Origin: Fragilariopsis cylindrus CCMP1102
Taxonomy: Eukaryota > Bacillariophyta > Bacillariophyceae > Bacillariales > Bacillariaceae
Length of the DNA stretch: 64,000 bases
Direction of reading: 5' to 3'
Assembly: GCA_900095095.1 (NCBI GenBank)
Contig: FMBT01000383.1
Span: 1-64,000, forward strand
The notes under the pieces were generated by a model, which was given only the letters and a program-made list of their open reading frames with translations, was not told the DNA's origin and did not search any database. How positions within the stretch are numbered: position 1 is the first letter of the stretch; each line of letters begins with the position of its first letter. Of the stretch, positions 55,590 through 64,000 are shown piece by piece. Made by a program: the position numbers and the translations under genes.

Positions 55590-56467
55590 CGTGCTGATGT
55601 TTAAATCCTGGCTGCGAGCGGTTTTGAGTTGCTCGAAGTTGAGATTGTGAGAGTGTTGTGTGCCGAAACAATGTGTTCCGGAATAGTGCCCAATGTGGAA
55701 ATTTATGTTTTTTTTGGGCGTTTGACGTCCGGAACTGACGTTTGGTCAGTGATGTGGTGAGCCTGAATGGCATGCGATTGGCATGGAGTCGCCGTTATTG
55801 TTCAGAATCTATGTTGACAAAGGGTGGAAGTCGTCCTAAACGATGTTGTTTAGTTAGGGTGAGCCCCATTACGTTGGTGAATAATTACGTGAAATATTGT
55901 TGAATGTTATTTTGTTTTTGTCCCAACGAGGGATAAGGCAAATAGGAAGTGTGAATAAATTACTTATGTACCTATGTATTGTGTTCTGGGCTTATGTGTG
56001 CCTGAAATCGAAAAATTCAATTCCGGAGTTGAAAATTTGACAGCTAGGAGTAACGCATGCGAGGGTGCGTGCAGGGGTGCTAACTAGTTTCGTTGAACGG
56101 TTGAGTCCTGACAAAATTTGAATGTATTATGTGATTTAACGTTATATTATATTCTTATATTTGGACTTGTCTATTATTTAAGATGTTTTTCGTTTTTTAT
56201 GTGTGGGCACGTGGCATGGTATGCGTGTCGTGCTCCTGACTTTGACCGTTGTACGTTGAGGTCCGGAATCCCTTTTTGGATCTAAAACCTGTGGTGTTGC
56301 ATGCAGTCTGTCTGTGTGGGTGTATTCGTCTGTCGTGCGACATTGCGTGCGCGGCGAACATTTGGTTGTAAATGGTAAAGATTTAGTTTTGACTTGTGAA
56401 ATGTAGTTGTCTCTTTACGAGGCGTTTCGTCGTAACCGGGTGTTTCGTCTAGTTGACGCCATTCCTA
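55590..56467 (-). other. Non-coding leader stretch of the DIRS-order element
   Basis: About 880 bp between the short first ORF and the gag-like ORF. It is rich in T and G on the plus strand with no convincing ORF. Confidence 0.45.
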
Positions 56468-56713
56468 TTACTCCGGAGTTGGGTAATTGTGTTTTTCATA
56501 CATGGCCGCAAGCAGGCGCTTGATTTCGGTGGCCTGTGGCGATTCGTTGCCAAAATTCTGTATTAACACGGCTTGTATTCGTTGCATGTTTGTGATGAGG
56601 GCAACGATGTCGTCCGGAGTGTTTCCGTGGATGCTGCGCTCCATGTCTTTGTTGTTTTCCATGTGGTGGTCTCTGTTGTTGTTTTGTCTCCATTGAGCGG
56701 ACTGGTAGTCCAA
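56468..56713 (-). CDS. Short first ORF of the DIRS-order element
   Basis: An 81-codon frame starting at the edge of the outer A repeat. ERSIHGNTPDDIVALITNMQ and IKRLLAAMYEKHNY resemble ERSIPGTPQIPDTIDALITN and LQRLLDALFDNY in the 52984-53919 ORF, indicating an internal duplication. Whether it is expressed is unknown. Confidence 0.5.
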   Translation of the reverse strand: MDYQSAQWRQNNNRDHHMENNKDMERSIHGNTPDDIVALITNMQRIQAVLIQNFGNESPQATEIKRLLAAMYEKHNYPTPE

Positions 56714-56890
56714 GAAGAAGCGCTTTCAGCGGTCACGTCAGCTCCGGAGCTGCCTCACAACAAAACACGATGTTTCCAAAAGAATGAGTCCAGAATAGAT
56801 TTCTCTTCTGGACTTTGATTTTTCTACTAGCGCGCGCGTTGTATAAAAATAAATCGCTTGATTCCTTTTTACAGCTTTAACACTCCTTGA
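56712..56890 (-). repeat. Split direct repeat A, outer copy (179 bp)
   Basis: Marks the upstream end of the minus-strand element and matches 46846-47024. It contains a gcgcgcgc alternating stretch shared by both copies. Confidence 0.93.
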
Positions 56891-57324
56891 ATATATTTAT
56901 TTACGCGCCTATTACGTACGGTTTAAATACCGGCGCATTTATATTTTAGATAATAATAATACCACGCAAATTCTTGAATACATGCAGTACTTTTAACAAC
57001 AATTTTTTATACTGAAGATGCTGTGCAGAGTTTCAAATCAACAACCTCCTGAGTCTATTGGAAGTCTAACAAATATTAATGGTCATGGGCTTCTCTTCAG
57101 TTCACTACTATTGGAAGATACAAATTAGAAGAAAAAACGTTACAGTAGATCAACTATTGCTAATCTAACCAAATGGAATCCCATTTGATGATATTACTTC
57201 TATTGAAAACTTTTTAAAACAAATAAGATATATATTTTTTCCAAATGATAAGGAAGATGCAATTTTCCCCATAGCATAGATGCACCTAATTTTCTGAAAG
57301 ATTAGCTTCGCATACAATTTCTTT
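56891..57324. other. Intergenic region, nothing recognised
   Basis: 434 bp between the DIRS-order element and the stop of the HMA-domain gene. It is AT-rich and shows no gene. Confidence 0.5.
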
Positions 57325-59633
57325 TCAAGTTTTGAACTGAACATGTGAATCTGTATTTTCTGTTCCTCCACTTTGAATAGATGGGTGTCGCATACTCGAA
57401 CGGGATGCCACACGAGGTCCTCCTGGACCCCTGTTGCCTCCGTTACCTTGTCCTCCTCTTCCCATGGCACTTGCTGCCGCTACAGCCGCATCATTGTTTA
57501 TGTGTTCACTATGATCAACATTCACGTCAAAATCATCCATATTCTCCCAATCAATTGATAGCGCCGAAAGACCTGACATCGCACGACCATAGGACACCTG
57601 TGACATACGACCCATGAGAGACTGCCTTGCATTGGGATTTTGCTGTAACTGACCCATAAGAGACATGCGATGATTTCCAAATGATACAACAGGAGGGTTA
57701 GGATTCTGATGTTGTAGTTGTTGTTGTTGCTGCTGCTGCTGATTTCTCATATTATAATTTACTGAACCCATATTTAATGAATTAACCATAGATCCTCTCA
57801 TACCCATAGGAACACCACCGTTCATACTCGCAACTATGTTTTCCATTCCGCCAGAGCCTCCAAACATATCCATACCACCCATACCACTCATACCACTCAT
57901 ATTACCCATATTCATGCTCATACCACCCATACCACTCATACCACCTGTATCGTTGAGTGGTTGAATGTCATTCATCATCCCTGCTTGTCCTTGCTGCTGG
58001 AATTGATTGTTCATCATCATTTGCTGTGGTGGCTGCATTTTCTGGTGCGGAATTTCACCTGAAACATAGCGACGAACTGCGGTTGCTCTATCTTCAAATG
58101 CATCAATAAGATCGCTATTCATTTGTCCGTGCCTGATGTATGAAAGGAAAAAAGGGGGAAATATGGTGAGGGGATACTTGTGAGAACAATATCATGCTAC
58201 AGGAAGAAAGCACAGCAGATACAGATTATATATATATATATATATATAAATGTACTGTAAACAAAATCTTACCTGACACAATCGTCACGAGCAACTCCAT
58301 TGTCAGGACATGAGCAGGGGGCGCTCCAATCAAATAGATCCTTCGGATTCATTTGTCCTAGATTCTCAAATGCAATGTCGAATTCATCATGAGATATTCT
58401 CGTTTGGTTCCCATTCTTATCTACAATCGAGCTCATGGTTTTGGCAAGGGTGGTATATCCGACCATGGCAAGATTGCGGGCAGCCTCTAAAGCAATACGT
58501 CTCGCATTTATTGTCCTATCGATTCGGATCAAGATAGCATTCAACGCACGATCAGCTGCTGCATCAAGTAGACCATCAATGGGTGATTTGTTTCCATTGC
58601 ACCCCCTAAGGACCGTCTCAACAATCTTGACACAATGCGCACAGGTAATCCCATCGACTGACATGGCAATCATAATATCTCTATTTTCAGATATGTACAC
58701 AATGGGGATAGAATCTAAATCCTCCCCACCTCCCATACCACCACCCGAAGATAGTACTGCTGAGGGATGCGCACCTCTACCCCCACCGGAGTGTGCTAAT
58801 TGTGTAGCCGCACGACTCACCTTGTCAACAATCCCAGGCAAATCTGGTTTACCCGGCACACATTTGTTCTTAATGTTAATTATTGGTAACGGTTCAGCGC
58901 CCATCATACCATCACCCATACCATTGATACCACCTCCATCACTTAATTGTCTTTGTTGTGCAATATGAAGACGTTCAAGTGGGGATAAGTTTGGGTTGTT
59001 AAGTATTCCGGCTGCATCCGTTCCGTTTCCTCCCATACCCATCGGATTCATCTTGTCACCGTCTACACCGTGTGTATGTTTCTTCTTTCTCTTCCCCCGG
59101 ACCTTTTCAAGTTCTTTCATTTTAGCATGGAGTGTCCTTGGTGGTTGTTCCTTGTCATTTATAATTAAACAATGTGCTAGTGTAAAAAAATGGCGGGTAT
59201 ATCCTTCCACGACGCCCTTCATTTTATCCGTCCCCAATGCAGCAATGGCTGATCCACTTTCACCCTTACGACGATGTTGCCACCAGGTACGGAGTGTCGT
59301 CAAACCCAATTGAATTGCGTCATTATCGGCATCAGGACCAAGCCATGGACTTAATACTGCCTGGACGTACGGATGTGCCAGACCGGAACGGGGCAATGGT
59401 TCGTAGGGGAACTGTCTACGTTTCGTACCGTTGGGATTCACGGATCCCGCCTTACTTTCCTTTTTACCTAACAAACGAGTGTCACTCTCGATTGGATTCG
59501 ACAGTGGGTCCAAGTCGCTGGATGGCTTGTTCTCCAATTCTTCCGGTTCTAGACCACCTAAATGTGACCAAGCACGAAAGGCACCCTCAAAGATTGAGGT
59601 TCGATGTTCAAATTCTCCTCTGCGTCGAGACAT
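57325..59633 (-). CDS. HMA-domain protein with Met/Gly-rich C-terminus
   Basis: Two exons, 59633-58273 and 58132-57325, with a 140-nt intron that joins in phase 2 and holds a (TA)n run. The product is 722 residues. A heavy-metal-associated-like domain spans about 318-385, with the metal pair Cys331 and Cys334 in GITCAHC followed by KIVETVL. Another Cys cluster (SAPCSCPDNGVARDDC) ends exon 1. Exon 2 encodes Met-rich repeats (GGMSGMGGMSMNMGNMSGMSGMGGMDMFGG), a Gln run, and a Gly/Arg tail (GRGGQGNGGNRGPGG). Binding of copper or another soft metal is inferred from CxxC and Met-rich motifs. There is no transmembrane pump, so it is not a P-type ATPase; a soluble chaperone or RNA-binding-type scaffold is possible. 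The gene is divergent from the DHRS12-like gene. Confidence 0.7.
58227..58248. repeat. (TA)n microsatellite in HMA-gene intron
   Basis: About 11 TA units within the 140-nt intron of the HMA-domain gene; likely length-variable. Confidence 0.85.
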
Positions 59634-60903
59634 TTTGTCCTATTGTTTTATTTTACTAATACAGTACAGTTACAGTATTTATTTCGTCCGGCGGTACCTA
59701 TTTCACCGTCGTGATAAGTGATATAAAGTAATACAAATAAATGAGTATATACAAGAAGTGTCTAATAAAGATACTGTTCTTGATGATGTCCGTTTGTTCT
59801 TTTTTTGTGTTACAGTGTTCTTGAAGGGCAGTCAATCGTGCAGCAGGTATATATGAATATGTGCAAGTAAATACTTTGTATGGTTGCTTTGTTTGTTAGT
59901 TTATATCTCTACTTGTTATTTATCTATTGCGGTACTGTACTAATACTTGCATACACCTCGATTCGTGAACTATTATTGTCGTAAAGTCTTGTTCGGGGCA
60001 CTGGTAACACAATTCGAAACGAATCGATTTCTTTTAAATGCTTTTTCTTGTGATTGTATTCGTTCAATCAACGCCTCATTATTATTAGGTTCTGCCATAC
60101 AAGTACAAAACATTCAAGTAAAATCAAGTGTTTTTATTTTTTGTTTGGAAAACTGCTCAGGCAGGAATCAAGATTTACGAGTACTTTTTTTTACGCTAAA
60201 TATATCGTGCTGCGAATATGCAGACACCTTTACCCTTAATGTACCCTCGTTTATACACAGACGACACACAGACGACATCGTTATCAAAATAGTCATTTCG
60301 GTCATTTTTTGCTTAATTTTTCTATTTAGTTCTATGCCCACACGTGTTATCTACGTATGTAATAATCTTCTTGCTTTTTCAAAATAATATTCTCAGCAAT
60401 AAAATGCTGTTTAACCAACTTGCGCGCCTTTATTAACGGTGTTTTATCTTTTTTCAAACGACTGATTTTAGAGCTAAATTAGTTCTTTTTAAAACTAACA
60501 GGTTTTGTATCTTGTTTAAATTTGTTTTACGTCCCATTGATTGAGTCGTACATTGTTACTTTAGTCCGTATTTTGTATAATTTTAAGGCGAGTGATGAAT
60601 TCAGAATGCGTCAGACGCGACGGCTTAATCGTGCACGGCGACAAATCGTAGATAACAAAACCAACAAATTCGCAAACCCTTCTCACGCACAGCTATTACA
60701 TTGAACCTACAGTACAAGGTACAGCAGGGTACAGTACATTCGCTTTCCAGAAAGTCACTCACTACAGAATATATTTAATTTCACACTTATAACGTATTGC
60801 TATCATAAACAATTAAATCGCAACAATCAAATCGCAACTTTCAAATCAAATCGCAATAGTCGAATCAAATCAAATCAACTCAACTCAAAAAAACCAAAAT
60901 ATA
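59634..60903. promoter_or_regulatory. Divergent intergenic region, 1.27 kb
   Basis: It separates the HMA-domain gene from the DHRS12-like gene. Just before the latter's ATG (60810-60895) is a run of related short units, aaatcgcaa and aatcaaatcaa, probably in the 5' UTR. The open frame at 59947-60387 looks random. No RNA gene is seen. Confidence 0.5.
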
Positions 60904-62076
60904 ATGAAAATGGGACAAATTATTTCATCCACTGCATTCTATCTGTATGGTCGCAAGAATTTTACGGCCACGGGTTATCTCAAACATCTTGCTACTTATC
61001 CAGCAGGAACGGTACAAGATTCCTCTACAATCGGAGTCAATCAACCAGGTGCCGATGGTATTGACCTAACAGATAAGGTTGTTGTGATCACTGGTGCTAA
61101 TAGTGGTATTGGAAAAGAATTAGCAACATACGCAGCAGCCAAAGGTGGACGCGTTTATATGTTTTGTCGTTCCAAAGAACGAGCAGAAAAGGCAAAAGAA
61201 GAAATTATGAAGGCGACGTCGAGTGAAACGGTAGAGGTTATTCTTGTTGATTTGGTAAGTGTTCAATAAAACCATCCTTTATTTATTAAAGAGAGTGCTT
61301 TTCTGTTTTCTCCTTTCGTTAGTTTCAATGACGAGGTCAAGGCACGGTACTCACAAAATTTCTTCGCTCAATTTTTTTATCTTTCTCCGTATTCTCGAAT
61401 GAATCATTAGGGTGTAATGTCTTCTGTAAGAAAGGCAGTAGAAAATTTACAAGAGAAAGAAAAGCATGTCGATGTTCTCGTTTGTAACGGTGGAGTGTTA
61501 CTGAATGACAAGCAAACAACTAGTGAGGGCAATGAAGTAACTTTTGCATCTCATTTCTTAGGAGGATCCTATTTATTATCACAATTATTAATTCCTCAAT
61601 TCAAAGTTTCGGAGGATCCAAGAATTGTATTTGCTAGTAGTGGAGGAATGTATAATGTACCATTCCCTGACTGGGCGACGGCGACAAATTCAGAAGATGC
61701 CACAGCCGAATATGATGGACAAATGGCATATGCATATGCAAAACGAGGACAAGTACTTCTTGCTGAAGAATACACTAAACTATATCCAGACATTAAAACC
61801 GTATCTGTCCATCCTGGTTGGACGCTAACTCCTGCGGTTGATTCGGCCTATGGTGAAAGCAAAAAGTATTTGGAACCCATGAGAAGTACGTGGCAGGGAG
61901 CAGAGGGTATTGGATGGTTAATGGGAACAAAGGGTTCCGATTTGGAGGGTGGTGCATTTTACTTAGACAGAAAACCTCAAGTAAAGCACATCTCCCGATT
62001 TACTTCCTTCACGAAAAATACCGAAAAAGAAATCGAAGAAATGATGACCAATCTTAAAAAGGCCGCAAATTGTTAA
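60904..62076 (+). CDS. Short-chain dehydrogenase/reductase, DHRS12-like
   Basis: Two exons, 60904-61254 and 61411-62076, with a 156-nt phase-0 intron (GTAAGT...TTAG), giving 338 residues. Classical SDR marks are the cofactor loop VVVITGANSGIGKEL (GxxxGxG at 64-70), LVCNGG, catalytic Ser in FASSGGM (about 194), and Tyr224-x3-Lys228 in YAYAK. Then comes VHPGWTLTPAV. An N-terminal region before the Rossmann fold (GRKNFTATGYLKHL) and the C-terminal DRKPQVKH match the arrangement of DHRS12 proteins, whose substrate is not established. Arg in the CRS-KERAEKA turn suggests NADP. The ATG at 60904 is used; a second lies two codons on. Confidence 0.88.
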
Positions 62077-62256
62077 TTAAATGTCTTTATTTAAATTAAA
62101 ACCTGAATGTACCCATTTTGAATTGATAGCTTTGTCGTGTAGTCAGCGATAAAGTATATTGTAGTAGAAACTTGTTTTATTTATTCCTACTTGTCGTCGT
62201 AGCTTTCGATTGCAGTGACAGAATTATATTGTGGAAACAACTTTTATTATTTATTT

Positions 62257-63222
62257 CTACTCGTCATCATCATCGTCATCATCATCATCATCATCATCAT
62301 CGTCGTCTTCATCAGGAAAATCGACATCGTCTTCTTCTTTGTCTGACGCATCGACTGTGTATGTGTCACCATAACGATCCTTCATTAATTTATTCATAGA
62401 ACGCTTATTCTGATTAACAATCACCATAAAACCGGCAAAGGCGATCGATGGACCCCCAAAAACAAAAGTTCCAGTGATAAGAGCAATAGCTTGCATTTCA
62501 GATAGACCCTTTTGTCGAAGAAAGCCAGTAGCCTTTACCAACATTCCACCAAATCCAGTTCCTGATGCCTTTTTCTCGGCCTTCATTGCATTTTGACCGA
62601 GAACAGAGGAGGCGGTCTCCTTAAGATCTCTGGGGTATGTACCTTTGACTCTATCATCCATAGCCTCTTTGTAGATAGATTCGACTGGATCGTATACATC
62701 ATCATCAAACATATGTTCCTTAACGTACCCATCAACAATTGTATCCAGTGAGGGGGAGAGGATATTAAAATTTCTCGATATTGCTGCAGTTGGTGTTGAA
62801 GATGCAACCGCAGAAGATCCGTGAGATACAGGTGTGTGTGTTCCAGCAGCACCAAACCAGAATAAAAATGCTGCACATACGGCCAGAAGTGGTCGTCGGG
62901 ATTTCATCCAAAATCGAACTACCTGTGATATGTATTGATTTGTTCCTCTCTTGATTATCCCTTGGAATTTCTTCATTCCTACCTGTACCATTCGTTTTTC
63001 GCTCTCCGCTGAATCATTGTTTGAACAATTAGTGCTCTGATTTGTTAACACGCTGAGAGATCCCGATGTGCGTGAAAATGACTGATGCGCCCTCGTTAAC
63101 AAGGGCGAAGAGGGTGATAATGCCACTGTTCGAGAAGATATTGAAAAACCTTCAACTGTGAGAATTGATGTCGCTACTATCAGCGATGTGACAGCAATCG
63201 GCAGAGTGAACATATTCCTCAT
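62257..63222 (-). CDS. Plastid-directed membrane protein with poly-Asp tail, unknown
   Basis: Single exon, 321 residues, not recognised. The leader PIAVTSLIVATSILTVEGF-S has the plastid motif at F26 and is followed by a Ser/Thr-rich transit-like region. A first hydrophobic segment lies near 109-126 (RPLLAVCAAFLFWFGAAG) and a second near 243-270 (MQAIALITGTFVFGGPSIAFAGFMVIV). The C-terminus is a run of about 15 Asp residues encoded by GAT/GAC triplets (62262-62310), probably length-variable. The middle (about 150-235) is soluble and charged. Likely a thylakoid or envelope protein by targeting; the function is unknown. Confidence 0.7.
   Translation of the reverse strand: MRNMFTLPIAVTSLIVATSILTVEGFSISSRTVALSPSSPLLTRAHQSFSRTSGSLSVLTNQSTNCSNNDSAESEKRMVQVGMKKFQGIIKRGTNQYISQVVRFWMKSRRPLLAVCAAFLFWFGAAGTHTPVSHGSSAVASSTPTAAISRNFNILSPSLDTIVDGYVKEHMFDDDVYDPVESIYKEAMDDRVKGTYPRDLKETASSVLGQNAMKAEKKASGTGFGGMLVKATGFLRQKGLSEMQAIALITGTFVFGGPSIAFAGFMVIVNQNKRSMNKLMKDRYGDTYTVDASDKEEDDVDFPDEDDDDDDDDDDDDDDDE
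62262..62310. repeat. Coding trinucleotide (ATC/GAT)n repeat
   Basis: About 16 triplets on the plus strand as ATC/GTC encode the poly-Asp C-terminus of the 62257-63222 gene. Pure stretches are prone to length change but keep the frame. Confidence 0.9.
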
Positions 63223-64000
63223 TTTGCTTGTAAATAGTTGGTGTTATCTTCTCCTTCTCTACTACGTGACTTCTTCCTCGCTCGTTTTCGATGCTTAATA
63301 CTCGTTACCTTCTTATTAGACTGATTGCCGATGGAATGTCAAGAGCTCTCACAACGTTGAGGACAACAAGTGTAGAGAAATTCAAGATGAAACTGAACGA
63401 CGACGTTGAATTGAAAAAAAGCAACAAACAGACACATCACCGTTGTTCCAGCTGGAACCGCTTGAAAAAAATGCGCGCACTTTTTTGTTAATGAAAAATT
63501 ACTGATTTTGCTATTAACAAATCAATAGTTACAGTGTGGGGGGGGGGGGGATAATACAAGCAAATAATGATAGTAGTCACCATAAAATATACTATTATTT
63601 AGTATAGCTGAGCCATATAACGTGATGACTATACGAAGTAGTCATATTGGAATATACAAGTATTTACGATATGTCAATATGAAAAGATTATTTATCTTAT
63701 TATGAATAATACAGCGGCAAAGTTTCGCCAAAATGCTTTGATCTAATGGAGGGGAACTATAATATACACCTCGCACACACTTTTTTGTGTGCGAGATAAT
63801 GCCAAAGCGAGTACAAGGAAGAAGAACTACGATGATGACAGGAGGTGATTAATTGTCAACCTAAAATTATGGATGAATATTGATGGATGCTGTCGATACC
63901 ATCATCTATAATCATGTATGTTTGTTGCTTTTGAAGTAATAGTAATGTCAGTATCTATATAAAGCCGTATTATTATTAGTTCATAGACATAAATGATGGT
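63223..64000. other. Terminal region with G run and hairpin
   Basis: 778 bp at the window end with no convincing gene. It has a 13-base G run at 63538-63550 and a 10-bp perfect stem, ctcgcacaca paired with tgtgtgcgag, around a T-rich loop at 63770-63795. The open frame at 63291-63491 has random composition. Confidence 0.5.

Larger units (their letters stand above)
46557..56890 (-). mobile_element. DIRS-order tyrosine-recombinase retrotransposon with split direct repeats
   Basis: A 10,334-bp element read on the minus strand. Its ends are split direct repeats as in the PAT and Ngaro groups of the DIRS order: a 179-bp repeat at 56890-56712, the coding region, a 268-bp repeat at 47292-47025, the 179-bp repeat again at 47024-46846, a 21-bp spacer, and the 268-bp repeat again at 46824-46557. 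Both pairs look identical by eye. Coding parts in order are a short ORF, gag-like ORFs, reverse transcriptase with RNase H, a tyrosine recombinase, and an extra ORF of unknown type. No integrase, LTR pair or target duplication is seen, as expected for this mode of insertion. Base composition is richer in G+C than the flanks. Repeat identity implies a young copy, yet the coding part appears broken, with roughly three to five interruptions. Overlapping frames are normal in the order. Confidence 0.88.

Noticed and set aside
59947-60387. Plus-strand ORF of 146 codons
   Set aside because: Residue composition is random (Cys, Phe, Ile, Ser excess), with no domain and no conserved pattern; treated as chance in AT-rich DNA.
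1-64000. tRNA, rRNA or spliceosomal RNA genes
   Set aside because: I scanned for T-loop-like GGTTCGAATC cores and found only chance matches, such as the one inside the copia first frame near 25,619. No cloverleaf partner was seen.

Overview
The window reads as nuclear DNA of a diatom or close ochrophyte relative. It is AT-rich, with short GT-AG introns (about 90-230 nt). Several secretory leaders are followed by the F-containing cleavage motif used for import into four-membrane plastids (AAF-S in flavodoxin, DAF-S in the YqgE/AlgH protein, TAF-L in DapB, EGF-S in SufS and in the 62-63 kb gene). The mobile elements are of eukaryotic types. I cannot name the species.

Layout. 0-22 kb is gene-rich: ribosomal protein uL1/RPL10A; plastid flavodoxin with a long C-terminal extension; a four-exon TPR gene resembling TFIIIC subunit GTF3C3/TFC4; a DUF4336 gene with two apparent one-base losses; an RraA/HMG-aldolase-like gene; a KDPG aldolase with a mitochondrial-type leader; a small membrane-protein gene divergent from plastid cysteine desulfurase SufS; a ketopantoate reductase; and a PDZ protein. 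23.2-35.4 kb is one very large (12.3 kb), apparently whole and very young Ty1/copia-type element with matching 264-bp LTRs and a 5-bp target duplication. It sits between two PDZ-protein genes that run in the same direction. 36-46.5 kb is again host: the second PDZ protein, a metaxin-like mitochondrial outer-membrane protein, a secreted tandem ubiquitin precursor, a two-domain plastid YqgE/AlgH protein, and DapB. 46.6-56.9 kb is a tyrosine-recombinase retroelement of the DIRS order with split direct repeats, on the minus strand, young by its repeats but with interrupted reading frames. 57-64 kb holds a Met/Gly-rich HMA-domain protein, a DHRS12-like dehydrogenase and an acidic plastid membrane protein.

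How the genes relate. Most host genes are ordinary housekeeping. Plastid-directed functions recur: flavodoxin, SufS Fe-S assembly, DapB lysine synthesis, YqgE/AlgH and possibly the ubiquitin precursor. The KDPG aldolase fits a mitochondrial Entner-Doudoroff branch.

The strongest candidate for something new is the ubiquitin precursor at 41.7-42.7 kb. It encodes a secretory leader, two identical ubiquitin domains in which K48 is Q and K63 is D, and a 132-residue acidic tail. It is a plausible ubiquitin of the plastid-import (SELMA) compartment and could not form the two commonest chain types. Second is the split-repeat DIRS-order element with an unexplained extra ORF. Splice sites were placed by eye from GT-AG signals and frame continuity. 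No database search was possible.
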